This document shows positions 32,965 to 43,783 of a stretch of 47,083 nucleotides of DNA, piece by piece. A program made the translations under genes and the position numbers. Under the pieces are notes generated by a model. It was not told the DNA's origin, searched no databases, and saw only the letters and a list, made by a program, of their open reading frames with translations. Positions within the stretch are counted from its first letter, which is position 1. Each line of letters starts with the position of its first letter. The stretch lies in contig JACPXZ010000026.1 of the NCBI GenBank assembly GCA_016196225.1, positions 1-47,083 of the forward strand, in the 5' to 3' direction. This DNA comes from Candidatus Peregrinibacteria bacterium. GTDB taxonomy: Bacteria; Patescibacteriota; Gracilibacteria; Peribacterales; Peribacteraceae.

Positions 32965-33741
32965 ATGAAACATGTTTCACGACTGCGATTGTGTTTTTGT
33001 GGAAAGTTCATCGCAATACTAGTATTTGTATTGTTGGCCGGTATTCCGTGGGGGAAGGGGTTGGCTTTTTTTGAAGTTCTCGATGATCTTACGAGAGAAC
33101 TGGATGCCATGGAGCAAGGAGGGACGGGACTGGAAGATCTTGTGGAACAACTGGACTTGGGAGGGGGGGGGTCGTTCAAAGACATCAAACAGGGAGAGTG
33201 GTATACACAGTATGTTGCCCGTGTGGCGCAGTGGGGCATCGTATCAGGGTACAAGGATACACAGGGGCGGGCACTGGGGGTGTTCGGTCCCGGAGATCCG
33301 GTGACGATTGCGGAGATACTCAAGATGGCACTAAAGGCGGCAAAGGTTGATGAGACGGCATGCAAAGGGATCGCGCGTCATCCGCAGGCACAGGGGCATT
33401 GGGCATATCTTTATGTTGTTTGCGCGGAGGAGAAGAACTTCCGGATACTCCAATATCCGACCAATCTGAATGGTCCGGCACTGCGCGGGGAAGTACTTGC
33501 GATCATGCACGATGCCTTTGGCGATAAGGTGCCGCCGCTATTATCGGTATTCAAGGACACGGCATATCATCCATATGAGACAGATATTGCATACGCAGCG
33601 GCATTGGGAGTGGTCTCGGGGGATACGGACAGCGCCGGGAATCCAATAGGGACCTTCCGTCCCAATGACGAGGTGAACCGTGCGGAAGCCACAAAAATAA
33701 TTTACGAAAAACTGAAGGCACAGGTTTTGCTGGGGGAGTAA
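32965..33741 (+). CDS. SLH-domain cell-surface protein
   Basis: The 258-aa protein has a hydrophobic signal segment (KFIAILVFVLLAGIPWGKG), then three S-layer homology repeats. SLH1 is FKDIKQGEWYTQYVARVAQW with GVFGPGDPVTIAEILKM. SLH2 (about 130-190) has GHWAYLYVVCAEEKNF. SLH3 is FKDTAYHPYETDIAYAAALG with GTFRPNDEVNRAEATKI. SLH triplets bind pyruvylated secondary wall polymer, linking this protein to the cell envelope. ATG 32965 is chosen because it starts the signal peptide; an upstream in-frame start at 32905 adds unrelated residues. Confidence 0.85.
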   Translation: MKHVSRLRLCFCGKFIAILVFVLLAGIPWGKGLAFFEVLDDLTRELDAMEQGGTGLEDLVEQLDLGGGGSFKDIKQGEWYTQYVARVAQWGIVSGYKDTQGRALGVFGPGDPVTIAEILKMALKAAKVDETACKGIARHPQAQGHWAYLYVVCAEEKNFRILQYPTNLNGPALRGEVLAIMHDAFGDKVPPLLSVFKDTAYHPYETDIAYAAALGVVSGDTDSAGNPIGTFRPNDEVNRAEATKIIYEKLKAQVLLGE

Positions 33742-33747
33742 TTTTTT

Positions 33748-33782
33748 CCTCCCCCTTGGGGGGAGGATTAAGGAGAGGGGGT
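33748..33782 (+). repeat. Family B palindromic repeat between the SLH and ligA genes
   Basis: CCTCCCCCTTGGGGGGAGG at 33748-33766 is followed by ATTAAGGAGAGGGGG. The same arrangement, in reverse orientation, occurs at 42833-42864 (CCCCCTCTCCTTAATCCTCCCCCC), showing that the unit is about 35 nt and includes the ATTAAGGAG spacer. It sits 17 nt before the ligA start and its purine run could serve as a ribosome binding site. Confidence 0.7.
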
Positions 33783-33789
33783 AAGGTAA

Positions 33790-36491
<2,702 letters not shown>

Positions 36492-36527
36492 ATACTGAAG
36501 TGGTAATAGGAAGGAGAAACAATTGTT

Positions 36528-36556
36528 ATTATACATTATAATTATTTACATGTCAA
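36528..36556 (-). promoter_or_regulatory. Perfect-consensus sigma-70 promoter
   Basis: On the minus strand TTGACA (36551-36556) and TATAAT (36528-36533) are separated by exactly 17 nt. Both hexamers match the consensus fully. The ATG of the 209-aa gene follows 37 nt after the -10, giving a leader of about 30 nt. The match is so good that strong constitutive expression is expected. Confidence 0.8.
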
Positions 36557-36590
36557 AAAGATATAAAATGGCTCTATGAAGCCTAAAAAT

Positions 36591-38123
36591 TTATGTCCTT
36601 ACATTTCTTTTTTCTGGCCATGCCAGACAAAAAACAAGCGTGATAAGAACGACAAACAGAGCACTCGAGACGATCCAGACCGGTTTATCGATGATATTGC
36701 TATAAATGAAAAGGGGCAGACCGATGAAGAAGGCAACGAGCACTCCCCAAAAGACCCCTTTTGGATTCAATCGTTCCCAATACAGACTGAGGATAGTCGG
36801 CACCATCACGCAGGCGGCAACCGTATTGAATACCCACCACAATTGCTTGAGTTCAAATCCGGGGATATAAATCACGGCAAGTGCTACGAGGAATCCTGTG
36901 ATGGTCAACCACACCATCGTGTTGCGAGCACCCGACAAACGGCGCATATCCAGGAGGTGTTTTTGTAACTTCTCTCTATCAGAAAGTTTTTGGCCCTTTT
37001 CATAATTGAGCATCAAATCGCGTTCTTCTTTGGTGTACTTCATCACATCCGTCGTCCAGAGACTTGCGGCGGCATTCATGCCCGAATCCAGCGTAGAACT
37101 TAGTGCACAGAGGAGCATGAGAACAAAAAAGAATACGGTCCATAGAGGGAGCAGACGTCCGACAACGACAACACCGATAAGCGATGTATCAACACCAGAA
37201 GGAACCGTTGCTGCGAAGCTTGGATCTGCTCCTATAAAACCCAGAAAGCCGAGGAGGATAGGGACCAGTCCAAAGGCGAGAGCACCAAAAACAAAGGCTT
37301 TGCGAAGATGTCCCTCTTTAATGGCAAATGCCCGTTGCCAGTATTGCTGATCAGAAACTGATCCTGCAATTAATCCGATGGATGTGACGATCCCGAGAGA
37401 AAAGGCAATGCTTGGATCAAAGATGTTTTTGCTGCCAGAAAGTCCGGAAAGTCCGGCGCGGATACTATCGATTCCAGCGATACTGACGGCCCACGGGATG
37501 AGAATAATGAGAGCAATGATGATGAATGCGAGTTGGAGAAAATCCGTGATCACGGACGACTCGAGCCCAGAGACGAGCGAATAAATAAGTGGAATGGCAG
37601 CGAGCATGGCAATGGTGACCACGGCTGTCGCTTGATATACGGGGATACCAAGAAGAAGTGCGAGGAGGTTTCCTCCGGCGTACAGTTGCACGGTGATCGA
37701 CATCAGCTGGTAGAAGAAAAATGGGTAGAGGTAGAGCTTATGTACACTCTCGTCATGAAATTTATGCCGGATCCATTGGGGGAGCGTATAACCATACGGC
37801 ATCTTTTTTCGGATCCGGGGAGCAAGCAGTGCAAAGATTGCAAGAGCGGCCATGTTCGGGACCGTGAACCAAAATAATCCCGCGAGTCCATATTGATAGG
37901 CAAATAGTGTGGATACAAAAACGGCAGGGGCCCATATCCACGACGCAGCAATGCTGGATCCCCCGAGGAACCAATTTACTCTGCGTTCGGCCACGAGGAA
38001 ATTTTCGACAGAAGTGGACTTTTGCCACCACGCAAACAGATAGGTTGCCAATAACATAAATATCCCAAAACCGAGGAGCAGGAGATATGTCGAACCGATA
38101 GAGAGAGTGACGAGGGGATTCAC
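36591..38123 (-). CDS. Sodium:solute symporter (SSS family)
   Basis: The 510-aa protein is an integral membrane cotransporter with about thirteen hydrophobic segments. The N-terminal half shows the SSS pattern: STSVENFLVAERRVNWFLGG (about 36-55), GSSIAASWIWAPAVFVSTLF, and SGLESSVITDFLQLAFIIIA in TM6. A later SSTLDSGMNAAASLW segment (about 340-355) matches the conserved sodium-site region. Substrate is uncertain; similarity to urea/proline/pantothenate carriers is general. Adjacent genes give no hint. It is the only clear solute importer in the window. Confidence 0.87.
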   Translation of the reverse strand: MNPLVTLSIGSTYLLLLGFGIFMLLATYLFAWWQKSTSVENFLVAERRVNWFLGGSSIAASWIWAPAVFVSTLFAYQYGLAGLFWFTVPNMAALAIFALLAPRIRKKMPYGYTLPQWIRHKFHDESVHKLYLYPFFFYQLMSITVQLYAGGNLLALLLGIPVYQATAVVTIAMLAAIPLIYSLVSGLESSVITDFLQLAFIIIALIILIPWAVSIAGIDSIRAGLSGLSGSKNIFDPSIAFSLGIVTSIGLIAGSVSDQQYWQRAFAIKEGHLRKAFVFGALAFGLVPILLGFLGFIGADPSFAATVPSGVDTSLIGVVVVGRLLPLWTVFFFVLMLLCALSSTLDSGMNAAASLWTTDVMKYTKEERDLMLNYEKGQKLSDREKLQKHLLDMRRLSGARNTMVWLTITGFLVALAVIYIPGFELKQLWWVFNTVAACVMVPTILSLYWERLNPKGVFWGVLVAFFIGLPLFIYSNIIDKPVWIVSSALFVVLITLVFCLAWPEKRNVRT

Positions 38124-38178
38124 TGTTAGGTAGTATATTCAAAATGCTTTGTATTTAACAATCCGAACAAGTTACATT

Positions 38179-38265
38179 TGGTGCCCAGGAGAAGACTCGA
38201 ACTTCCACGGGATTGCTCCCACTAGCCCCTCAAGCTAGCGCGTCTACCAGTTTCGCCACCTGGGC
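38179..38265 (-). tRNA. tRNA-Leu (GAG)
   Basis: On the minus strand GCCCAGG pairs with CCTGGGC and the CCA end is encoded (38179-38181). The D arm has CTGGTAGACGC. The anticodon stem-loop CTAGC-TTGAGGG-GCTAG gives anticodon GAG (38229-38231). A long variable arm (GTGGGAGCAATCCC region) and a T arm GTTCGAGTCTT follow, as in class II leucine tRNAs. Length is 87 nt. Confidence 0.95.
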
Positions 38266-38339
38266 AGTAATTGAGAAGGAACTCAGAAGGAGAGAAGGGT
38301 AACCTCGTTTCACCCACCATAGCCTTGTGCGAAGGTTGG

Positions 38340-38415
38340 TCGCCACCTGGGCAAACCATAAAAATTGTAGCATGAAGGGTACCCCTCCCATAGGGAGGGG
38401 ATGAAGGGGAGGGGG
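38340..38415. repeat. tRNA-Leu 5' end fragment plus family B repeat
   Basis: CGCCACCTGGGCA at 38341-38353 copies the first 13 bases of the tRNA-Leu gene (38254-38266), as a direct repeat 87 nt away. Then CCCCTCCCATAGGGAGGGG (38382-38400) and GATGAAGGGGAGGGGG form a family B repeat. A weaker GCCTTGTGCGAAGG upstream may be a decayed family A piece. No gene is seen in 38266-38415. Confidence 0.55.
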
Positions 38416-38790
38416 TCATTCATGCTCCAATCCAAGAAAAATCTGAATGTACTCAAGAACCCCGTCAATGTTTCGTAAGATCTCTTTATGACCAACACGA
38501 AGAATTTTTAATGAGTGCTGCGCAAGATATGCGTCACGTTTTATATCGTTCTCTTGTGCATCATCTTGATAATGGGAATCTCCATCAATTTCAATAACGA
38601 ACCTTTTCTCGATACAGAAAAAATCAAGAATGTATGTACCAAATGGGACCTGTCGTCGAAAGCGCAGCCCAAAGAACTGTTTTCTGCGAAGCTTACTCCA
38701 GAGGAATTTTTCTGCGGGATTTCCACTAGTACGAAGCTGTCTTGCGAAAACAACAGTCTCTTTGGATGTTGTCACATACCGGCGAAGCAT
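38416..38790 (-). CDS. DUF559 endonuclease-like protein
   Basis: The 124-aa protein is a DUF559 member, related in fold to very-short-patch-repair and restriction-type nucleases. The conserved blocks are FARQLRTSGNPAEKFLWSKL (about 15-34), FGLRFRRQVPFGTYILDFFC (about 40-59) with the catalytic Asp in LDF, and FVIEIDGDSHYQ (about 64-75), whose E-x-D/H motif completes the site. The function of the family is unsettled; mobile DNA or repair is usual. Its neighbours are repeats. The start at 38790 follows from the N-terminal match. Confidence 0.85.
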   Translation of the reverse strand: MLRRYVTTSKETVVFARQLRTSGNPAEKFLWSKLRRKQFFGLRFRRQVPFGTYILDFFCIEKRFVIEIDGDSHYQDDAQENDIKRDAYLAQHSLKILRVGHKEILRNIDGVLEYIQIFLGLEHE

Positions 38791-38830
38791 GGCGTTATTG
38801 GAATAGGAAATATGGGATGAAAGTATACGC

Positions 38831-38938
38831 CCCCCTCCTTTATCCTCCCCCGCAGGGGGAGGTGGCCCCCCTCCTTTATCCTCCCCCGCAGGGGGAGGTG
38901 GCCCCCCTCCTTTATCCTCCCCCGCAGGGGGAGGTGCT
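38831..38938 (+). repeat. Three tandem 36-bp copies of the family B repeat
   Basis: CCTCCCCCGCAGGGGGAGG begins at 38844, 38880 and 38916, giving a perfect 36-bp period, with the linker TGGCCCCCCTCCTTTAT between copies. The copies are identical, linkers included, so it is not a CRISPR array. The open frame through it (repeats of PLLYPPPQGEVA) has no coding signature. Local duplication of one mobile repeat is the simplest reading. Confidence 0.85.
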
Positions 38939-38978
38939 CCTTTTGGAGGGGCAGCGGATATCCGCTACATTCGAGCAG

Positions 38979-39128
38979 ATGTCTGTTCATAAAGGGAGAG
39001 ATAACAGAGGCGAATACTATCAATGTGGAAACCATGGGAAGAAGTATCGGGGGAGAGGAGCAGTGGCCAAAGCCGCACGGCAGGGGAGAGCGGCCTATGC
39101 GCATGGATACCGTGGGCAGCGGACGTAA
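38979..39128 (+). CDS. Small basic conserved protein, 49 aa
   Basis: This short frame encodes SVHKGRDNRGEYYQCGNHGK, then KYRGRGAVAKAARQGRAAYAHGYRGQRT. The pattern K-G-(K/R)-D..G.YY..G..GKKY followed by a basic AKAKA.RQGRA end is one I associate with small proteins in CPR genomes and some large viruses. No function is known to me; a nucleic-acid-binding role is possible. A terminator starts at its stop codon, which supports it as a real transcribed unit. ATG 38979 is the natural start; further upstream is repeat DNA. No good Shine-Dalgarno site is visible. Confidence 0.6.
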   Translation: MSVHKGRDNRGEYYQCGNHGKKYRGRGAVAKAARQGRAAYAHGYRGQRT

Positions 39129-39160
39129 AAAAACCCGCCTTTTGGAGGGGCGGGTTTTTT
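39128..39160. terminator. Bidirectional intrinsic terminator
   Basis: AAAAAACCCGCC (39128-39139) pairs with GGCGGGTTTTTT (39149-39160) around a 9-nt loop. The stem is GC-rich and has A/T runs on both sides, so it can stop transcription from either strand. It ends the 49-aa gene on plus and the 102-aa gene on minus. Confidence 0.9.
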
Positions 39161-39183
39161 GACAAGAGTGTTATAGAAACGTA

Positions 39184-39492
39184 TCAGTCGGTATATTTTC
39201 TGAATGGGCCATTGTCTTTGCCATTTTCTGCGGCATTGAACTCTTGGTCTCTAGCGATCTGCTGGATAGACTGGAGACGATCGGCTCTCCTTTGCAAAAC
39301 TTTTTCCATCAGTTCTGGCGTTCTAGAATAATAGAAGGAAGCACCCGAGAGAGAATCTACGATCTCGTCGCCATCGAGAGGGCCGAATTGTGCTGCAAGG
39401 GTTTCGATATCGGTACCTTCAACAATAGCTTCAAGAATTCTTTCCCGGTCCATCTGCGAGGGGGTGCTGTAATTTACCTCAGGGTTTGTCAT
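39184..39492 (-). CDS. Hypothetical protein, 102 aa
   Basis: The protein is not recognised. It starts TNPEVNYSTPSQMDRERILE and is mainly helical: ILEAIVEGTDIETLAAQFG, then ELMEKVLQRRADRLQSIQQI. LAAQFGPLDGDEIVDSL suggests a small helix-turn-helix-like region, unproven. ATG 39492 is chosen as the first one after a hydrophobic, unlikely opening. It ends before a bidirectional terminator and follows purB on the same strand with a gap of about 50 nt. Confidence 0.6.
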   Translation of the reverse strand: MTNPEVNYSTPSQMDRERILEAIVEGTDIETLAAQFGPLDGDEIVDSLSGASFYYSRTPELMEKVLQRRADRLQSIQQIARDQEFNAAENGKDNGPFRKYTD

Positions 39493-39543
39493 AGAGAGAG
39501 ATGGGGAAGAGAAGTAAAACTTCTTTAACAATTTAACAGTTAT

Positions 39544-40848
39544 TTATGTATTGTCAATACCCTTTTGTGGAGAGAGGGAAATAAGGGAAAGGAGGCGATT
39601 TTTGGCTTCTTTTGGCAGTTTTATGGCATTGATAAAGGCAGTGAAATCCGCGGCAGAGACGGATTTCCCCCGTGTGAGGGTTTTGAGATGCTCGTATGCA
39701 TCTTTGATGCCATGGGCACGCAGCACCGTTTGAATGAGTTCTGCGGTGACTTCGGGGTGGGCGAAGAGTTCTTCTGCCATACGTTTTTTATTGATAGAGA
39801 GTTTGGTGATGCCCTTCGCGAGGGATGTAACCGCAAGCAGATGGTAGCCGAACGCCACGCCGATGTTCCGCTCTACGGTCGAATCCGAGAGATCCCGCTG
39901 GAGGCGGGAGATCGGGAATTTTTCAGCAAAGTGATGGAAGAGCGCACGTGCAAGGCCGAGATTGCCTTCGGCATTCTCGAAGTCGATGGGGTTCACTTTG
40001 TGGGGCATGGTGGAGGAACCGACTTCCGATGCTTTTGTGCGTTGGGTGAAGATGCCGCGGGAAATATAGAGCCACATATCCTGCGAAAGGTTGAGGAGGA
40101 TCGAATCTGTGCGGTGGAAGATGTGGCTTAACTCCGCGAGGTCATCATGCGGATTGATTTGGGTTGTCCGTGGGAGATACGTGAGGCCATGCGCCTTGAC
40201 GAACTTTTTTGCAAAGGATTCCCATCGGATGTCGGGATAGGCGGCGAAGTGTGCTGCCAAGTTCCCCACCGCGCCGCCAAACTTCCCCTGCATGCGGAAT
40301 TTTTTGAGAACAGAGAGTTGGCGTTCGAGACGGTCGGTAAAGACGAGAAGTTCCTTTTGCAATGTGGTTGGAGTTGCGGGTTGTCCGTGGGTGAGACTTA
40401 ACAGACCAGAAGATCCGGAAGCTTTTGCGAGGCGCTTGATATCTCCGATGAGGTTTGTCAGGGAGGGGATCAGAACTTTTTTAAGAGATTCGTGAATGAG
40501 GAGCCCGTAGGCAAGGTTGTTTACGTCTTCGCTCGTGAGGCCAAAGTGAATGAATTCCTGGTGTGTTTTTATGTGTCCTCGCAAATAGTATTCGATGGCT
40601 TTGACATCGTGATTCGTACGCGATTCGATACGTTTAATATGTTTGAATGCGGACGTATTAAAATTATTGACGATACGCCAACATTTTTTTGGATTCACTT
40701 TTATGCGAAGAGTTGTACAAAGAGCAACAAAATAACCGACTTCGACAAATAATCGCACACGAACAAGCGCTTCTTCTGAGAAATATAGGCGGAGTGGTGC
40801 CACTTCTTTTTGATAGCGGCCATCCAGTGGGGATAAGGCGTCATGCAT
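39544..40848 (-). CDS. purB: Adenylosuccinate lyase
   Basis: PurB acts twice in purine synthesis: on SAICAR and on adenylosuccinate. The 434-aa protein opens [19 protein letters not shown]. It has TNHDVKAIEYYLRGHI and FIHFGLTSEDVNNLAYGLL near 85-120, with the catalytic His in LTHGQPATPTTLQKEL. The superfamily signature SSTMPHKVNPIDFENAEGNL (about 288-307) with its flexible catalytic Ser loop follows. Length is standard. ATG 40848 overlaps the ftsH stop by 8 nt; an in-frame ATG at 40866 is also possible. Confidence 0.94.
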   Translation of the reverse strand: MHDALSPLDGRYQKEVAPLRLYFSEEALVRVRLFVEVGYFVALCTTLRIKVNPKKCWRIVNNFNTSAFKHIKRIESRTNHDVKAIEYYLRGHIKTHQEFIHFGLTSEDVNNLAYGLLIHESLKKVLIPSLTNLIGDIKRLAKASGSSGLLSLTHGQPATPTTLQKELLVFTDRLERQLSVLKKFRMQGKFGGAVGNLAAHFAAYPDIRWESFAKKFVKAHGLTYLPRTTQINPHDDLAELSHIFHRTDSILLNLSQDMWLYISRGIFTQRTKASEVGSSTMPHKVNPIDFENAEGNLGLARALFHHFAEKFPISRLQRDLSDSTVERNIGVAFGYHLLAVTSLAKGITKLSINKKRMAEELFAHPEVTAELIQTVLRAHGIKDAYEHLKTLTRGKSVSAADFTAFINAIKLPKEAKNRLLSLISLSPQKGIDNT

Positions 40849-42700
40849 GTTGTTTCTGTTCTTCAAAAATCACCAAAAACTCTTTCACCGATAATGTCTC
40901 CTTTTTGAGGAGGACGACGGCGATCTCATGGAGCTTTGAGAGGTGCGTTTTGAGGATACCAAGGGCTCTCGCGTACTCTCTATGGAGCGTCTCGCGAACG
41001 AATCCATCAATGTCTTTGGCGCTTTCTTCGGAGTAATTGCGGGTAAGGCTGGGATCTGCTCCAAGGAAGATCATTCCCTGGGATTCGCCGTAGGTGACCA
41101 GTCCCAGATCCGAACTGCCCATCCCATAGCGCATGGCCATGTTGCGGGCAATCAGCGAGGCGCGTTCGAGATCATTTTGTGCACCGGTCGTGACTTCACC
41201 AAAAATCAGTTCTTCCGCAGCGCGTCCGCCGAGAAGACCACAAATCTCATCGATAAATTTGGCACGACTGATGGTGTAGCGGTCTTCCTCCGGGAGGAAC
41301 CAGGTGACACCGAGAGCAGAGCCGCGAGAGACGATGGAGATCTTATGGAGAGGATCGGACTCCGGACAGAGGTGGCCGACAATCGCATGGCCAAGTTCGT
41401 GGTAGGCCGTGATCTCCTTTTCTTTTTTGGTGAGCTTGCGGGAGCGTCGCTCAGAACCGATGGAGATCTTTTCAACGCTATCCACGAGATCCCGTTGGGT
41501 CACCGCGGGATGACCGCGTTTCGCGGCAAAGATCGCCGCTTCGTTCATGATATTTTCGAGATCCGCTCCCGTCAGTCCGACGGTTTGGCGTGCGATATCC
41601 CGAAGTTTGACGGTTTTGTTTATCTTTTTCCCGTTCATGTGGACTTCGAGAATTTTTTCACGCGCGATGAGATCGGGTTTGTCGAGGAAGATTCGACGGT
41701 CAAAGCGTCCGGGTCGCAGCAGCGCGACATCAAGCACATCCGGACGGTTGGTCGCTGCCATGACGATCACGTTGGTCCCTTGTTCAAATCCATCCATTTC
41801 GGTGAGGATTTGATTAAGTGTTTGTTCGCGCTCGTCGTGACCGCCGCCGAATCCCGCTCCCCCGCGTTGGCGACCGACGGCATCGATCTCATCAATAAAG
41901 ATGATGCAGGGGGCGTTCCGTTTGGCGCGGGTAAAGAGATCGCGGACGCGGCTAGCGCCGACCCCGACAAACATCTCGACGAACTCGGATCCGGCGATGG
42001 AGAAGAAGGGGACACCCGCTTCACCGGCCACCGCGCGGGCGAGGAGGGTTTTCCCCGTGCCGGGGGGGCCAACGAGGAGGACGCCCTTCGGGATCTTGGC
42101 ACCGAGATTGATGTACTTTTTTGGATTTTTGAGGAAGTCGACGACTTCGACGAGATCTTCTTTGGCTTCGTCACACCCGGCGACATCCTTAAAGCGTGTT
42201 TTTACTTGGTGGGCATCGGCGATACGGGCGCGGGATTTACCAAAAGAGAGCGCAGTGTGTTGGCTGCGCGCAATACTCCGAAAGAGCCAGATAATCCCGG
42301 TGATAATAAGGAGGAAGAAGAGGAGATCGGGGAGAACAGCAAGCAGTAAGTTGGTTGCTTCGCGGTTTTCGACCTCCACAATGGTGGGGTTTTTTGGATC
42401 GTTCCATCCGAGGGTTGCAAGTGAATCCTGGGCTTCTTTATAAGATTGGAGCATTGCTCCGGTATGGGTGGTTGCAAAGACTTTATTGTCGCGGATGACG
42501 ATTTTTTCGAACTTCCCCACAGCATATCCGCGCGTGATTTCGCTGACGGATACCTGCGTTGCGTCGACAAATTTTTGCTCAGATTCCCGTAAGGGATTGG
42601 AGAGGTGGTAGAGGGAAAGGAAGATCAGCGTCGCAAAAAGGAGAAGGCTCAGGAGCCAACTGCGACTGTTTTGCGGCGGACGCGGAAGGACGGGGGACAT
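40841..42700 (-). CDS. ftsH: ATP-dependent zinc metalloprotease FtsH
   Basis: FtsH removes faulty membrane proteins. The 619-aa protein has two membrane segments ([18 protein letters not shown] at about 15-32 and [21 protein letters not shown] at about 120-140). The AAA domain has Walker A GPPGTGKT, pore loop [17 protein letters not shown], Walker [12 protein letters not shown] and [23 protein letters not shown]. The zinc site is [10 protein letters not shown]. The rest matches to the end. Length is a little short of E. coli (644). purB follows, overlapping by 8 nt. Confidence 0.96.
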   Translation of the reverse strand: MSPVLPRPPQNSRSWLLSLLLFATLIFLSLYHLSNPLRESEQKFVDATQVSVSEITRGYAVGKFEKIVIRDNKVFATTHTGAMLQSYKEAQDSLATLGWNDPKNPTIVEVENREATNLLLAVLPDLLFFLLIITGIIWLFRSIARSQHTALSFGKSRARIADAHQVKTRFKDVAGCDEAKEDLVEVVDFLKNPKKYINLGAKIPKGVLLVGPPGTGKTLLARAVAGEAGVPFFSIAGSEFVEMFVGVGASRVRDLFTRAKRNAPCIIFIDEIDAVGRQRGGAGFGGGHDEREQTLNQILTEMDGFEQGTNVIVMAATNRPDVLDVALLRPGRFDRRIFLDKPDLIAREKILEVHMNGKKINKTVKLRDIARQTVGLTGADLENIMNEAAIFAAKRGHPAVTQRDLVDSVEKISIGSERRSRKLTKKEKEITAYHELGHAIVGHLCPESDPLHKISIVSRGSALGVTWFLPEEDRYTISRAKFIDEICGLLGGRAAEELIFGEVTTGAQNDLERASLIARNMAMRYGMGSSDLGLVTYGESQGMIFLGADPSLTRNYSEESAKDIDGFVRETLHREYARALGILKTHLSKLHEIAVVLLKKETLSVKEFLVIFEEQKQHA

Positions 42701-42714
42701 GGATGAATTCTAAG

Positions 42715-42746
42715 CCCGAAATCCGAAATCCGAAATCCGAAAATTG
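42715..42746. repeat. Short tandem AAATCCG repeat
   Basis: CCCGAAATCCGAAATCCG at 42715-42732 continues as AAATCCGAAAATTG, giving about four units of 7 nt. Translated in one frame it gives EIRNPKSE-like peptides, which I have seen as widespread repeats in bacterial genomes. A related repeat with a TTTGGAA unit lies in the giant surface-protein gene at 44915-44945. It does not match a terminator. Confidence 0.6.
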
Positions 42747-42764
42747 CCAAATTGGCATATTTTT

Positions 42765-42867
42765 CCCTCTCCCTAGGGGAGAGGGCCAGGGAGAGGGGGT
42801 GGAAGAATCTTCCATTCATCGGAACTATTTGACCCCCTCTCCTTAATCCTCCCCCCAAGGGGGAGGA
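42765..42867. repeat. Two family B repeats in inverted orientation, upstream of ftsH
   Basis: CCCTCTCCCTAGGGGAGAGGG (42765-42785) is followed by CCAGGGAGAGGGGGTGG. After 30 nt comes CCCCCTCTCCTTAATCCTCC (42833-42852) and CCCCAAGGGGGAGG. The second copy is the reverse of the 33748-33782 copy. Together with the AAATCCG array they fill the gap between ftsH and the next gene; I see no gene in 42701-42878. Confidence 0.65.
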
Positions 42868-42878
42868 AAGTCTGGAAT

Positions 42879-43322
42879 TTATTTTACATACCCCGCTTTT
42901 TCGGCTTCCTCTGCGGTTTTAAAATAAATCCGGTTTTCCGGGACCAGTTGTTCGCCGGCTGCGGAGCCCACCGGATAGTACTTTTTTCCCCGTTTGGAGG
43001 CCAAAAATTGCATGCCATCGGGAACAGGGATATCCACAATATTTTTTAAAAGGAGATCGGGTGGGACCGTAAATGTTCCGCTGGCCGTGGGGATAAGAAG
43101 TTCGTCTCCGAAAAAGAGCCGTGCATCTCCCAGAATTCTTCCTTCGATCATTCCATTGTGGATTCCTTGAATATGGATGGTAGGAATAAGAGGGCGAGTA
43201 TCTTCTGTAACGGTGATAGGAGTAACCGGAATAGAAAATCGTAGGGTTATCAGACGTCCAAGGAGATAGCCGCAGGTGAGGGCCAGGAGAACGAGGCCGA
43301 CGAGGGGAAGACCCCGGGAACC
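42879..43322 (-). CDS. Membrane-anchored protein with Ada-like metal-binding tail; no normal start codon
   Basis: The frame encodes a hydrophobic segment (GLPLVGLVLLALTCGYLLGRL), an extracytoplasmic domain and a C-terminal block FLASKRGKKYYPVGSAAGEQ...ENRIYFKTAEEAEKAGY. The last block resembles the metal-binding domain named after Ada, found in CPR surface proteins and nucleases. The only ATG is at 43151, which would leave out the membrane segment. In frame between the stop near 43386 and 43151 there is no ATG, GTG or TTG. The upstream coding frame of the 134-aa gene ends at TAG 43322-43324; a -1 slip in its CCCCCC would continue into this frame. So the gene may use an unusual start, be a frameshift product, or carry a sequence error. 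Confidence 0.6.
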   Translation of the reverse strand, partial: GSRGLPLVGLVLLALTCGYLLGRLITLRFSIPVTPITVTEDTRPLIPTIHIQGIHNGMIEGRILGDARLFFGDELLIPTASGTFTVPPDLLLKNIVDIPVPDGMQFLASKRGKKYYPVGSAAGEQLVPENRIYFKTAEEAEKAGYVK

Positions 43323-43726
43323 TAAGGAGTGGAGGGGGGAGAGGCGGGTTTGAGTTGCACCGGGACGACATCGAGGATGATATCTTTATCGGGATCGTAG
43401 AGGATGGCGCGGGTGGGAGTCACAATGAGATGATCGCCGTTTTCGGCTGATTGATAAAAAGAGTTTTGTGCCCGAAGGGCTTCGACGTCAACAATGGTGG
43501 CAACCGTAGGCTCTGCGTCTCCGGGGAGCGCCATGTGCCGCTTCACCTTCACAAGAATCTGCTTCACCAATTGCTCGTTTTGCTGACGCTGTGGCGCGAG
43601 TTGATCCATTTGAACAGAAAGGTCTTTGAGTTGACCTTCGACTTGCCGGCGCCTCGTATCGAGAACGACAACAAGGGCAACGAGAATGATAACAAGGACA
43701 GTGGTGAGGAATGTTGCACGTTTCAT
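43322..43726 (-). CDS. Membrane-anchored coiled-coil protein
   Basis: The 134-aa protein has one N-terminal membrane segment (FLTTVLVIILVALVVVLDT), then a coiled coil (RRQVEGQLKDLSVQMDQLAP, QRQQNEQLVKQILVKVKRHM). It ends in a small domain with DVEALRAQNSFYQSAENGDH and LIVTPTRAILYDPDKDIILD. This last block occurs in CPR membrane-anchored proteins of unknown function. The stop at TAG 43322 is just where the next frame begins. A run of six C (CTCCCCCCTCC) lies 20 nt before the stop and could allow a -1 slip. Confidence 0.75.
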   Translation of the reverse strand: MKRATFLTTVLVIILVALVVVLDTRRRQVEGQLKDLSVQMDQLAPQRQQNEQLVKQILVKVKRHMALPGDAEPTVATIVDVEALRAQNSFYQSAENGDHLIVTPTRAILYDPDKDIILDVVPVQLKPASPPSTP

Positions 43727-43783
43727 AGAAAAATTGGTAAAGAGTCAAAAAGAGGATAGAGGATTGATTGGGGGGATGCAAGA

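Noticed and set aside
38831-38938. CRISPR array
   Set aside because: The 36-bp repeats are tandem and the linkers between them are identical, so there are no distinct spacers.
38772-39104. Protein on the minus strand through the tandem repeats
   Set aside because: It is made of PLRGRIKEGGHL-type repeat translation and lies antisense to the 49-aa gene.
40943-42349. Long 468-codon frame antisense to ftsH
   Set aside because: It mirrors the conserved ftsH frame, has no family features, and its composition is that expected of a reversed coding strand.
42919-43371. Minus-strand frame of 150 codons (Ser/Pro/Arg-rich)
   Set aside because: Low-complexity content and overlap with the Ada-like protein frame show it is the wrong frame.
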